NCBI GenBank assembly: GCA_003290165.1
Contig: QNQO01000808.1
Location: forward strand, 62,001-126,000
Reading direction: 5' to 3'
Length of the DNA: 64,000 nt
Source of the DNA: Berberis thunbergii
Lineage: Eukaryota > Streptophyta > Magnoliopsida > Ranunculales > Berberidaceae
Shown here: one piece after another, positions 45,600 through 57,600 of the stretch
Layout of the letters: the number at the start of each line of letters is the position of its first letter
Position numbering within the stretch: the stretch's first letter is position 1
The notes under the pieces: generated by a model
The model's input: only the letters and a program-made list of their open reading frames with translations
Databases searched by the model: none
What the model was told of the DNA's origin: nothing
Program-made: the position numbers and the translations under genes

Positions 45600-47245
45600 T
45601 GCAAAAAACAGATAAGGAGAATCAGAAATCAAATGTATCATTCTTGAAGTTAACAAGGTACTTGCTGTAAATTAAATATTTTTTATTCTTGAAGTATTAT
45701 TCTTATATACTTTCCAAGTGCTCCCCTTCTCTATTTTTCCATTGTTTTACATTGAAATGTTTTTTCAATTTAGACAGCTTCTTAGATTCTGAATCACACG
45801 GGCAGAGTAAAGGACCTCGTAGTTGAAATTGATCAACAAAGTTAAAAACTCGTGATATTTGTCATTACAATATGTCAATATCCCATTAGAGGGGATAACT
45901 AGAGACTTAAAATAAATAAATAGATAAATAAAACGACTCTTCTTGCCAGTGGATATAATGGAAACCATCTACAGCAAATTATTAATTGTTGTTTTATCAA
46001 GTTAGAATGTCAAGATTCTTGCATTATTGAAAAAAAGATTTCTTTGCAGATTTTAAAAGATAGATTTGTTAAAGTGATATTATAGTAAATAGCAATATGC
46101 ATGCATTAAACTCAGACCATTGTCCATATCAAGAAAAGCAGTTCTATGACCTACTAGGCATCATCCAACTAAATTTTTTTCAGAGATAGTTAGCTGACCA
46201 CCTTTGTCAATGGTGCACATAACCCATAGAAGCAGCACCACAACGCCATAGGAATCATTCGTTTGTGCTCTACAATGAAAAAACACAATGTAATTGGTAT
46301 TTGGTAATCTGATTCTCAATGACACAGTATTTCAGCATATTTTTGCCGCTCCTCCCACCTTTTACACAATATGAATACAAATGCTTTATTTTCTGATATT
46401 AAATATATATATTAGGTAATCTCCTCTTTAAGTTAAAATAAATGACTTAGGGACATAGTGAATATGAAAGAAAGAAGGAAGCTCCAACTATAGCACTTGC
46501 TCTTTCCTTGTTGTAATATATAACAAAATAATAAGTATCTCTTTTATCATACATTGTCATAGTTCTATTTAGTTGTCATATCCATGTCATGTCCATATCC
46601 CATGTCATTTCTTTTGGGGAAATAGCTCGTCACAGACGATGCACTAGAGAACTTAATCAACTAGTAAACTATTAATCAACATGTATTACCTGCTCTCACC
46701 TCCAAAATGCAGTCCCTTTCATCTACATCATCCTTAGGAAGCATGGACATGAGCAGTAGGTTCTGCAACACCTTGCAATATCACAATAGTCACATGCACA
46801 TCAGAAAATTTAATATATATAAGAACCAAATAATCATATCACAATGAAAAAATATAATGAAACTTAACACAAAAATTGATAAAGGTAAACATACCCTCAT
46901 CCTTTCTCCTTTATCCGGGCTTGGGACCGGCAATGTAAAAAAGAACCTTTACATTGGCGGAGTTAAAAAATGGTTGTTATAAATTTAAAAAACATAGGTA
47001 AGTATATATATATACATATATTCAACAAGAAAACAACACTACTAAGATTACATATTTGGGACTACCAAATCCAAATTAAAATTACAGATTTGGGACTACC
47101 AAAACCTAATCAGCCAGGAGTGTGTAAGTCAAAAAACAAAAATGACGTATAACTAGTACTACTATAGTATTGCATGCAAGTCCACAAAAATAGCAAGCAT
47201 GAATGATATCGTTCAAGGTTATAACTACCAAGGTAGTTGTAACTA
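45600..47245. other. AT-rich CACTA interior, no gene recognised
   Basis: No domain-bearing frame. A short minus-strand frame near 46700-46780 looks coding, but I cannot identify it. Confidence 0.35.
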
Positions 47246-48034
47246 TCAATCATCAAGTTCCACATGATTTTTACACCATATGAAGAAATCACCAACGTCC
47301 AAATCCCCCATCATGTCTCCTTTTGGATTATTCTTGTAAAGTTTCACCTCAGTCATATATTTGAAGCATAAGGAAAGTCTGATATCTGTTGCAGGGTTCA
47401 ATGATCCATGGCAATCACAAGAGAATTGATGGATATGATCTACAACCTCTTTTGCTATCGCAATGACATTCTTATGCCAATCACAAACTTTGTATGTCCT
47501 TGACACTGAAGGAACATGAATGCTTGTAGAAGGAAACCTTGCAACACCTTGAGAAGATGGTGGTAATGGAGATGGTGGTAATAGAGATGGAGGTAATGGA
47601 TTTTCTGGTTGCCTTGTCGATTATGCACGGGATGAAGGTGTATCTTCAGTTCTTTGTGTCCTTCCTTGTGTTCCCTCACTTGTTGATGGTCTCACATAAG
47701 TTCCATTTTCAAGTCTCTCTCGTATCCATTGAACATTTTCTTCCAATCTATCATACTTTTCGCTAAATTTTTTTACTTCCAATGTTTTATCCTAAAGCAA
47801 TGAATGAGCGGGAAGTGAAACATCATACTTCCTTTTAGAGACGGTGGTTCCAACACAACGAACACGTCCCCTTTCTTCTTGGCCAAACACTTGGCTTAGA
47901 GGATCATTATCAATAGTGAGGTCAGTGGTACCCTGGGTTAAAGATTCTTGCAAGGCGACCTTTTTTGCTTTAACTTGTTCATTAAAAAGAATGAAAAAAT
48001 AAAATAACACAGGACACAAATAATATTCAAACAA
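47246..48034 (-). pseudogene. Remnant of a CACTA Ptta-type (Transposase_24) gene
   Basis: The minus strand reads DPLSQVFGQEERGRVRCVG, the short conserved block of plant Ptta/En-Spm proteins, followed by a coiled-coil-like stretch (KFSEKYDRLEENVQW) and, in other frames, a less conserved tail ending near 47246. Stops and frameshifts separate the pieces. Confidence 0.6.
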
Positions 48035-48373
48035 CTACAAAGTAAATTAAAGTAATATTCATTGGTGGAGACATTGCCGCGAGTACTGCCCATTTCTATC
48101 AATGACATTATAGATATTAACCATTATCAAACAAAAAGAAATAAGAAACAACTATATACACTACATTTATAGATAGTTTCCTTTAACAACATATCACCAC
48201 AAATAGATTTTTATAAAGCATTAGAAAAGCCAATCTGAATACTTAGCTACAAAGCTTCGCTTTCCCAACTCAATAGTCAAAATAAGAAACAAAGACAAAA
48301 TAATTGGTCTCAACCAAAGAGGATGACTAAAATAGCATTAGAAATGCATAAAAAAATATTGTAGCATAGTCAA

Positions 48374-48661
48374 TTAAAATTTTAGTAAGCTCTTCAGGTT
48401 GGGGTTGTCTTTCAAGATGCTTTGATACACAGTGGGAGTTTTCTTTTTATCGACAGTGTTCAAGCCTCTTTGAGTATGTAGAACTACATGCCACCCGTCA
48501 TTTGATTGATCTTTCGAATAAAATACCCCACTTACTTCTTGAGCTAAAATGATTGGATTATCTTCCACCTTTCTTTTGTCTTTTAGCTTTGACAAGTTTA
48601 CCATCTCATGGTTCAAAATTGGGTCCACTTTATATGCATTTTTCATTTTTTTATTTTCCAT
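48374..48661 (-). pseudogene. Remnant of CACTA transposase C-terminus (DUF4216-like)
   Basis: The 95-codon frame contains AQEVSGVFYSKDQSNDGWHV, which resembles the AxQVFYVxDPxxxxWxVV core of the DUF4216 region at the end of TNP2 transposases. The corresponding site in the other CACTA element is AKHVFYVSDPVDKKW. The rest of the transposase is gone. Confidence 0.6.
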
Positions 48662-50359
48662 GGAAGCCTATAAAAATAGTTTGCAAGGGGGAAAAGCTTT
48701 ATCTGATGATGTGTGTTGAAAGATCACAACTTTCATATACGCTCATCTCCCTTTCGTTTTCATTTAGACTTTGAAATTAAAACCTTTGGTAAAAGAAAAA
48801 TAGTACAAGCAAAGGCCAGAGTGGAATCAAGAACACATAATTTGAAGGTAGAAAATATTTTAAGGGGGTGGACATCATGGAAATTTTTACAACAACATGG
48901 TCATCTTCTCTTGTCACTTGTTTTCTATACAATTCTGCTATCTTTGTAATCAAACACATCCTTAAAAATATAAGGAATCTACCTGGCTAACATAACTGAT
49001 AAAAGGACATTTGATGCTAAAATTCTACCGCTGGTGATGTGAAGTATATGTTTATGTACTCTGTGGTTCTCCTTTAAAGACTGAAAAATATTTCGTGTCA
49101 ACCACTACCACCACCACCACCACCACCACATAGTATATACTTTACTACTATCCAAGAACTAAGTCATGATAGGTACATGTAAACAAACATAATATAAGCT
49201 AAATAGTAAACATTACACTTGTACCATCATAATATAATCCAAACATGTAAACATAATATAAGCTAAATAGTAAACAAACATAATACATGTAAAAATAAGC
49301 TAAATAGTTATTCAACATGAGGTGAAAACTAGTACCATCATAATATAATCCAAGACATGATAGAAATAAAACATTACACTAATTAACTGAAATAATTTGA
49401 ACTTCTAATTACTTCAATGTTGAGATATTACTAAACTGAAAGAGTTACCTTTATCCAGATGGAATCGAAAGAGTTTGAGAATAGCTTCGAATGATGGAGA
49501 GCAACAAAGAACATTTACTAATCCCTAAAATTAGTAAAAATAAATAAATTTTATTACACACTATAGATAAGAGCTGACTGAAGCCAAATATAAAAATCTC
49601 TATTTCTTAAAAATCAGTGAAAATGAACATTTGAAGAAAAAAAAATCAAAAACTGGTTTACTTCCTCAATCAAGAAGAAAAAAACACCTAACAGACATAG
49701 CAATTTCCCCATAAACCCATCAAGAAGAAAAAAGATTTTTTCCTCATTCGATTCTCTGCAAAACCCATCAACCCCATTCCATTTTCTGAAAAACCCATAT
49801 TATATTTCACCATTTTTCACTATTTCTCCATTTATTAGTGAAAATGGACCAAACATTCATCATAAACCTAAATGTAACAGAACAATTGAGATTGCAAATG
49901 GGTATTACCTCTGGTCGAGATCGAGTTCAAAACTCAGCACGAGGTCGAACCACAGCTCGAGGTCGACGTCGCAAGTCAGCACGATCCTAGAGTTTTCGAT
50001 CGATTTCTCTGATTTCTGATTTTTCTGCAATCAACAACAAAACAAAATCAGTGATTTCAATTTTCCCCTCGAGCTTTTGAGACAAAAACATATATGCGAT
50101 TTTCTTACAAAACCATTTCTCACCGCAAGGTCGAGGTCGATGGCTAGAGATTTCTCTGATTTCTGATTTCACCGCAATCAACACAAAAACAGATCTGTGA
50201 TTTCAACTCTCCCCTCGAGCTTTTTCAGCCAAAATGATTTTCTTACAAAACCCTAAACCTCTAAAATGAAAATGGAAATGAGCCAAAATGGAGGCGGGAA
50301 CGCCAAATGTTTTTGCCAGACCTCGAAATTTCTTTCGCCCGCGTGAAATGCACTCGAGT
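48662..50359. other. CACTA interior without gene; includes a short (ACC)n run
   Basis: AT-rich, with (CCA)n at 49107-49130 and short repeats such as CATAATATAAGCTAAATAGTAAACA near 49180-49330. The stretch at 49910-50240, with CGAGGTCGA repeats, looks like the element's promoter or leader for minus-strand transcription. Confidence 0.4.
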
Positions 50360-50573
50360 TCTTCAATGTAGCCACGGTTTTGATTATTTTAACTGTCAAA
50401 AACCATGGCCATATCACATGCCTTTTAGTGTAGTAAGCCACGATTTTTATTTTCTTAGCCACGGTTCTAGACCGTTGGCCATTGTAGCCATGGTTTTTGA
50501 CCATGGCTATAATGGCCAACGGTTTAGAGCCATGGCCATCTCCCTGTAGCTAAACAGGCCTTTTGGTGTAGTG
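50360..50573. repeat. Right subterminal repeats of the 41625-50573 CACTA
   Basis: GTAGCCACGGTTTT, AACCATGGCCA and related inverted copies, ending in TTTTGGTGTAGTG. Confidence 0.8.
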
Positions 50574-50684
50574 TGCTTTTGCATTTTCTTTCTCTGCAGT
50601 GTTAATGAGGGAAACCTTGGATACTCTCAATTCTGAGCGCTGCAACATTTCATAAGTGTCGCATTGTCAGTACTGTCAACTCAG

Positions 50685-51918
50685 GTCCTTACTGTTTTCT
50701 GAAATGCATTCGTATAGCTAGAAACACATAAGATGTCATCTGATAAATAGGAAAAGTTTAAGTGGCATGCATGACTGACCACCCCTTTATTTTTGATGTG
50801 AAACTTAAAAGAGTTTTTTCTTTTACAAGGTAAATGTGTGACATTTTGACATCTAGAAAGCAAGTTCATTCTGATCCTTCTCAAGTTACTACCCTTGTGT
50901 TATAATTGCATGGCTTATCTTTATTTTGTGTCGCATGCTCTTTTGACTGATAACCCTGACCTGGGTAATGTCTTCTCCATATTCTTACTCCTTTCGTGTT
51001 TGTTTCTTCTTCACTTGGAATTTGCATCTTTTCAACTCTTCCTCCTCTGCCGTCTGCTTCTTTTGATTTTCTCCTCTTTTTCTTTTCTTCTCTGACAGAT
51101 CTCTTGCAGTTGCAAAGGACAATTACCTCTTGCCATCAATGGTATGCTCAGAAGATGCATGCCAATGGCATTGTTGGAGTGTATATTCAGTATTGTTGAA
51201 CTTCATACTCCTTGGAGGCTATTAACAACTAGCATATACTTAGTTTTCCATCGTCAAGCGGAGGAAGAACTGAAAGAAGTATGCTTAATTTTGGCGTTGA
51301 CTGTTAATGTTGAGTATACTTAGTTTTTTTCAGTTGCTAACATGGGCCTTTTGTGGCAAAAGTCATCTACACAAGGCAATGGGAAGCAGGCACCTCTAGA
51401 GATAGTTGGTGCCTACATATCCTTACAATCTGTGCTCTCAGAGCTCTTATTCATCAACTATGGTACTCTTTTAGCAACATGTTATTTCTCACTAGAAATC
51501 GTATCATTCTCCAACAAGGTGTCGATTTTAAGCAAATAGATAAACAATGAGACTGGTATGTACCTATACAGTATATAGATATTGTTTTCTTAATTTTTTT
51601 AATAATTCCTTCAACTGTTTTTCTTCGGATATGCATATGATGGACCAATTGATTTGTATTCAGTTAATTAGCTCAAGTTTTATTCACACAGGGACAATTT
51701 CATTATTCTTCAAGCTTTGCCACTATTGCCAGGTGCTTTTGTAGCAATGCTGGTCATGTGGGCTTCAAAGACCTTCTTGATATCTTTCTACAAACTTAGG
51801 AATCGACTTCATCAGACATGGGCTGTCGGTTTGGTTTTCAGGTAGGTGCATGCGCATATGATTAATTACAACTGCTTTCTTATTTTATTATTTTGACTTT
51901 ACTTTTGCTGAATTACAA
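50685..51918 (+). other. Exon-like blocks of unknown identity
   Basis: Blocks at about 51099-51141 (after TCTGACAG), 51340-51470 and 51690-51841 have splice-like borders and coding-like translations, for example SLAVAKDNYLLPSM and APLEIVGAYISLQSVLSELL. I cannot assign them; they do not continue the RUS protein. Confidence 0.35.
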
Positions 51919-52095
51919 GTGCTGTTCTTAGACAATCCTACATATCAAACAACTCATGTTTTAATACTTAAATGGATTCGCATAAAAGAGAGGCAATGCC
52001 AATATGTTATTCGTGGAATCTCAATTGGAGTTGGCTTTTCATATTCAAATACAACTAGTGATTATGATATTCTTGGTGATGAATTTACAGGTGAG
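51919..52095 (+). pseudogene. Serine carboxypeptidase-like (SCPL) fragment with an internal insertion
   Basis: The start reads LFLDNP and the end IGVGFSYSNTTSDYDILGDE. In SCPL enzymes (S10 family, vacuolar or secreted) these motifs are contiguous as LFLDxPxGVGFSYSN. Here about 80 bases of unrelated sequence separate them in an open frame. The catalytic Ser, Asp and His regions are not present. Confidence 0.65.
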
Positions 52096-52221
52096 TTACT
52101 CATGTCTTATGGAAGCCATCCTAATCATTCACAAATCTTGATGAATATTTGATGATGTTTGTATGTGAAGGATGGTTTCCATGTCATATGTTATTCCTAA
52201 TGATAGGCAGTAAATGATGAA

Positions 52222-52640
52222 GAGAAGACACATTTTTGGGTGTACCTACGCCAGAGATGGAAAGTATAAATCATTTGTTCTTTGAGTGTACCTTCGCTAG
52301 AGATGTGTGGAACAAGGTGGCAGTCAATTGTGAAGGCTAATGCACAACTTCTGACATGCTATCTGTTTGGGTAGTAGATCATTGGACATTGGAATGGTAA
52401 GAGTATTTGGTGCTCGAGGCAACTAGATGTGGGTCAGATTACTAATGGAAACAGTGGTTGCCATCTGGGAAGAAAGAAATGAAAGAATACTTCAAGGGGA
52501 AGAAAAAGAGAGGTCAGAAACAGTGCATGGGTCTCCTTGGTATGATTTGGTGCTGGGCAATGGCATTGGTGTCATCAACTATTCCCTGTTCAGTTAGTGT
52601 ATCCTAGCATCAGAAAATCTCTTTAGTACGTCCTTAGTAA
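52222..52640 (+). pseudogene. LINE ORF2 C-terminal (zf-RVT) remnant
   Basis: The plus strand reads SINHLFFECTFARDVWNKV and, further on, AIWEERNERILQG, the zinc-binding end of non-LTR reverse transcriptases. It is a small decayed piece, unrelated in strand to the large LINE at 53811. Confidence 0.65.
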
Positions 52641-52920
52641 TGTTGTCTATTTATGTAGTATTTGTACTTTATCGTGAGTTCCTCATTCACTTTCTCAATT
52701 CAATGAATCATCCTCCATTTTGCTAATCAAAATCTACACTATAAGATTTAAATTGATTGTAGAATTAATATTCTTAACCATGAAAATTTTAGTTGATTTT
52801 TAAAACTAATATCTATACCATGAACTTTTTCTTTTCAAGTTATTGACGAATTGCTCATAGTTCTGTTCAATTTGATTATTTGGTTTTGTATACTGTATGT
52901 TGTGGACGTGGCTATGTAAA

Positions 52921-53489
52921 AAATGATCTTACATCTTATTACAGAAAAGTATGTGAGACTGAGACTCAAACTTTCTAATTTTTTGATCAATTTTTTTGTG
53001 TTTTCCACTTTATGTTGTTCTTATTTCCTTTTTCATATGCAGACAGGAGAGATTTGCTTAGATATCTTGAAGACTGCATGGAGCCCTGCTTGGTCTCTCC
53101 AGTCAGTTTGTAGGGCTATAATTGCTTTAATGGCTCATCCCAAACCTGATAGCCCACTCAATTGTGATTCAGGCAAGTTGTTTTGTGGTTAATGTATAAC
53201 TTTTTTCTGTGTTCTGTTTTAGCTGTAAAATTGGCATCTTTGATGGACCTATAGTTGTTTGTAACACTTAGATTGCTAAGTCCCTGATCAAATGGATAAC
53301 TACTTTGTTACATTTAGATTTTGTTAACAGGTAACTAAGTTAACTCACTAACATCAACTAACTACTGTGCATGAACGAACTCGTGCCTATTTGCACAGAT
53401 CTTGAATCATATTCAGATTGGCATGAAATATTGCTTTAAGAGCGTCCGGTTTGCATGAGATTTGAGAGCATTCCAGTTGTCGACTCCTT
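52921..53489 (+). repeat. Tandem duplication unit 1 containing a PEX4 exon
   Basis: This 569-bp unit is repeated directly by 53490-53795 plus 61198-61465, the second copy being split by the LINE. The copies join at AAATGAT, suggesting duplication through short homology. Differences between copies are few. Confidence 0.9.
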
Positions 53490-53795
53490 AAATGATCATA
53501 CATCTTATTACAGAAAATGATGTGAGACTGAGACTCAAACTTTCTAATTTTTTGATCAATTTTTTTGTGTTTTCCACTTTCTGTTGTTCTTATTTCCTTT
53601 TTCATATGCAGACAGGAGAGATTTGCTTAGATATCTTGAAGACTGCATGGAGCCCTGCTTGGACTCTCCAGTCAATTTGTAGGGCTATAATTGCTTTAAT
53701 GGCTCATCCAAAACCCGATAGCCCACTCAATTGTGATTCAGGCAAGTTGTTTTGTGGTTAATGTATAACTTTTTTCTGTGTTCTGTATTAGCTGT
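53490..53795 (+). repeat. Tandem duplication unit 2, left part
   Basis: Matches 52921 onward up to the LINE insertion point; the rest of the unit is 61198-61465. Confidence 0.9.
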
Positions 53796-53806
53796 AAAAT
53801 TGGCAT

Positions 53807-53810
<4 letters not shown>
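53796..53810 (+). repeat. LINE target-site duplication, left copy
   Basis: AAAATTGGCATCTTT, identical to 61198-61212. Confidence 0.9.
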
Positions 53811-53842
<32 letters not shown>

Positions 53843-54211
53843 CCTCCAGTGGGGAGGGGCAACTATGGAATGCCAGACCTTGATTACTTATCAAAAAGAT
53901 GACTTACAAAAACTACGGGAGTACATTACGACCTTGCCCGTTAAAAAGCCAAAGCAAAAGCTAGAATCAAGGAAGAAAAACAAAACAAAACTAGAATCAG
54001 ATAACTGAATTCAGCTCACTAACTGTGCCTAGCAGCCCTAACAAATCCAGCAGGATCTCATTTATTGAACACGCAACACACGCGCGGATCTGCGACCCGA
54101 ACAAAACCCCGGATAGGCCAAAACCAAATCTCCAATCAACGCTGCGATAGATGAGCGATCAGAATAGCAGCATAAGCAAATATCAGCAGCATCTGTTGCA
54201 GCAAGCAAACC

Positions 54212-54325
54212 CGCGCAACAGCACCAGCAGCAAATCAGCAGCAGCAACCACGCAACAGCTCCGCGCAACAGCACCAGCAGCAAATCAGCAGCAGCAACCA
54301 CGCAACAGCTCCGCGCAACAGCATC
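54212..54325. repeat. 50-bp tandem repeat in the LINE 3' region
   Basis: A 50-bp unit starting CGCGCAACAGCACCAGCAGC is repeated at 54212 and 54262, with a partial third copy at 54312, in a CAG-rich context. Confidence 0.85.
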
Positions 54326-54618
54326 CGCAGCAGCAGCAGGGACAGCAGCATCAGCATCAGCTCCACACAAAGCAGCAACGCAATATCAGCAGCAGCAGGA
54401 ATCACGACGCCATCCGCAACATGGTCTGAGTCGCAATATCATCGCAACATCCATGGCGCATCAGCACCCAGCATGCCAAGCCTCGGCCTGCCAAAACCTC
54501 CCATACGAGTCCGCAACGACCGCGTACTGCACAACCAAACAGGGGTTCTTCTGTACCCCAGCAGCGTGCCCTACAATCCGTCTGATCCTGAATTCTCCCT
54601 TGCCCAATAAGGCGAGGC

Positions 54619-57600
54619 CTAGTCTTCCCCATTGCGTATGTAAGCAGTATGATTACGGTCAAGCTGTATTAAACCTGCCACTCGCCTAGGAATATCATGA
54701 GCAGGAAAAAAAACCGTCTTATGCTCTCGTTGAGCTCTAGTTGCTAATGCGTCCGCCACCGCATTGGCCTCTCTATAAATATGAGAGCAATTGACCGTCA
54801 ATTGCGCCTCCAACTGCTTGATTTCTTTTAAAATATTCTCCAAATGCCACGGAATTTTGAAATTACCTTTAAACCATCCACAAACAATTTTCGAGTCCGT
54901 CTGAACAAGCACCTGCTTAAAACCCAATGAAATACAGAGACGGAGACCCTCGGCTAGAGCCATAATTTTCGCTGTATTATTAGAGCCTGCACCAAAAAAA
55001 ATTTGCTTCCCAACAACACCAACACCCCTAGAGTCTCTTATTATCACACCTCCAGCAGCCATGTTCTTACAGGAAAACCCATCTACATTGAGAGCAACAA
55101 AATCTGGCGGAGGGGGATGCCAATAGACAATTCTACTAAGCTTCCTCAAAACTGGAATCACTTGTATCCCCAAAGCCCTTAAAGGAGCCTTATGCCAACT
55201 GACTCTCTTTGGGGTTATAAAGTTATTAGCTATTAGCAAATTACGCCGAATATTCAGAATCACAAAGGCATGATTAGGGACAAAATTATCATATACACAT
55301 TTGCATCGTTGTTTCCATATTTCCCATAAAATGAACATAGGAGTGAGAAGTGATAGCACACCTGCTTGAGTACTCATTTTTGCACGCCTGAACCAAATGA
55401 TAAGGGTCGTGGAAATTTCAGCCGGTTTTCTGATATGCACATCAAAGATCAACTCAAAATGGCGCCAAACCTGCATCGCCAGTTCTCCATCCAAAAACAA
55501 GTGATTAAGGGATTCTCTTTGTGGCCTGGTGCAACATCGACATCTAGAGGCCAGACTGAAACCACATCTGTATAACTCCCCATCCACTGGAACCCCTCTA
55601 TGGAGTAGTTTCCACACCAAAACTGAAATTCTAGAAGGGATAATGTCATTCCAAATCAATTTATAAAGGTTATTGACCGTCCCTTTCCTCCGAAGCAAGT
55701 CATAAGCTGACTGAAGAGAAAAAGACCCATTTTGATTCGGAACCCAAATACATTCATCCGCCTGAAATTCCTGGCCATGTAATCTATCAGCAAAAAGTCT
55801 TCTAGCTAGATTTCTGAGCTCTGGGTTAACCAATTCAAAATTGGATGAAATCACCTCATGTATCGAAGGCCACCAACCTTGATCAATCAAGGCCGCCGGT
55901 CTGCTGAAAGATGCAACCGTATTCCAATTTTCCTCAAAAAAACTGATATTGCCTTGACCAACGCGCAAAAGTGAATTGCTCAAAATAATAGACTTGCCAA
56001 GCATGAGTTCTTTGAAAAATGGGGAAGACCCATTTTTCACCAACTGACTATTCAATGCCACCCCATGCAACCAGTATTTACTTATCATGAAAATAGCCCA
56101 AAGAGAATCCCCTGTGAGAAGGCGCCAAAGTGCCTTAAGGCGGAAGGCTCTCATCACCACCAGTAGATCTCTCACACCCAGACCCTTTTCGTCCTGAGGA
56201 AAACAAATAGTAGACCACGAGACCCATTTTTTCTTCAGTTTTCCTTCACAATCACCCCAGAAAAAATCAGCCAACAAACTATTAATCCGAGATACAACTT
56301 TCATAGGAACACACATGGTACTGAGGATATAAATTGGAATCAAGCTAAGAACATGTTTAATCAAAATTAAACGGCCTCCCGGAGATAGCAATTTCGCCTT
56401 CCATCCCTGAATCCGCGATTGAATTTTGGAAATTAAATCCTTGAAATAAGCAATTTTTACTCTTCCCTGAAAAACTGGCCCTCCCAAGTATTTCAACGGA
56501 GCAGCTCGGAACAAGAAACCTGTGTAGGTTTTGAATCCTACAATTTTCTCTGCATCTGCCCTGTCATCCACCATAAAAGAGCTTTTGCTCGAATTTATTT
56601 TCTGTCCCGAAGACTGGCAATAGCTGTTTAAAAAGTCCATACATCCCAGAATAGAAGACTTTCTGCCATTTAAGAAAATGAGAGTATCATCTGCATAGAG
56701 GAGATGTGAGATAGGACTGCATGCCCTGGGGGTGTAGAAATAACCAATTTTACCTCGAGCAAAAGCCTCGGTAAGACCCCTACTCAGAATTTCGGAGGCA
56801 ATAATAAATAAAAATGGAGACAGAGGGTCACCTTGCCTTAAACCCCTGGTAGATCTAAAAAATCCTTTGTAGACTCCTTGAAGCAACACAGAAAAGCCAC
56901 AGGAAGCGATACAGTTGGAGATAATATGGCAAAATCTACCATTAAAGCCAAATTTTGTAAGCACCGCCAACAAAAAGTTCCATTCCAGTCTGTCATAGGC
57001 TTTTTCCATGTCAATTTTCAAAACCACATTACCGCCGAAAACCTTCCGATTAATGTCCCTAATCAATTCCTGTGCAAGGCCAATATTCTCACCAATAAAT
57101 CTGCCTTTAACAAATGCCCCCTGCTCCGGAGAGATAAGAACAGGCAAAAGATCTGCCAATCTAGTACTAAGGATTTTACTGAAGATCTTATAAATCACGT
57201 TGCATAAACTAATAGGGCGAAAATCAGAAAAGGAACCTGGATTCTCAGTTTTAGGAATCAAAGCCAAGAAGTTAGCCGAGAACGAAGCCGACATCGCTTC
57301 CCCCTCAAAGAACTGAATAGCGGCCTCCCATATATCAATGCTCAGAATCTCCCAACAAGTCTGAAAAAAACCAGCAGTAAATCCATCCGGACCCGGGGCA
57401 CTATTCTTAGGGATGTCAAAAACAGCCGTTTTAACTTCCTACAGCGAAGGACGTTTGACCAGGATGTCACAATGCCCGAAATTCACCAGTCTCGGGATAC
57501 AAGTCAACAACTCTGCATCTAACATACATGAACCTTGGGAAGACAGCAAATTGGCAAAAAAATCCGTGGCATTAACAAGAATCTCACCAGGGTCCGAAAT

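Larger units (their letters stand above)
41625..50573 (-). mobile_element. CACTA element with transposase remnants and several captured gene fragments
   Basis: CACTACACCAAAA at 41625 and TTTTGGTGTAGTG ending at 50573 are inverted, flanked by the duplication TGC (41622-41624, 50574-50576). Subterminal GCCACGGTTATAAGCCGTTGCAA repeats lie at 41640-42005 and 50360-50560. On the minus strand the right half holds CACTA transposase remnants, and the left half holds exons of BIO1-, NIK- and GH3-type host genes plus unidentified exon-like pieces. Confidence 0.93.
41450..50684 (+). pseudogene. RUS (root UVB sensitive, DUF647)-like gene fragment, intron split by a CACTA element
   Basis: Exon a (41450-41538) reads VIEDSRPVVRKVAESFVNKF then FPSRYPY. 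Its split Ser codon AG| joins T from exon b (50600-50684), which reads VNEGNLGYSQF, a TGA in place of the usual Arg codon, then ALQHFISVALSVLSTQ. Both exons have proper AG and GT borders, and the combined order is that of DUF647/RUS proteins, plastid or membrane proteins of poorly known function. The intron between them contains the complete CACTA element 41625-50573. No further RUS exons are recognised downstream, so this is a fragment and is disabled by the TGA. Confidence 0.8.

Noticed and set aside
47455..47766. His/Tyr-rich frame and its complement as new proteins
   Set aside because: Both are other-frame readings of a simple GGTAATGGAGATGG-type repeat in the decayed Ptta-like gene.
54062..54429. 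Overlapping frames rich in Gln or Ala at the LINE tail
   Set aside because: They come from the CAG-rich tandem repeat and have no conserved domain.
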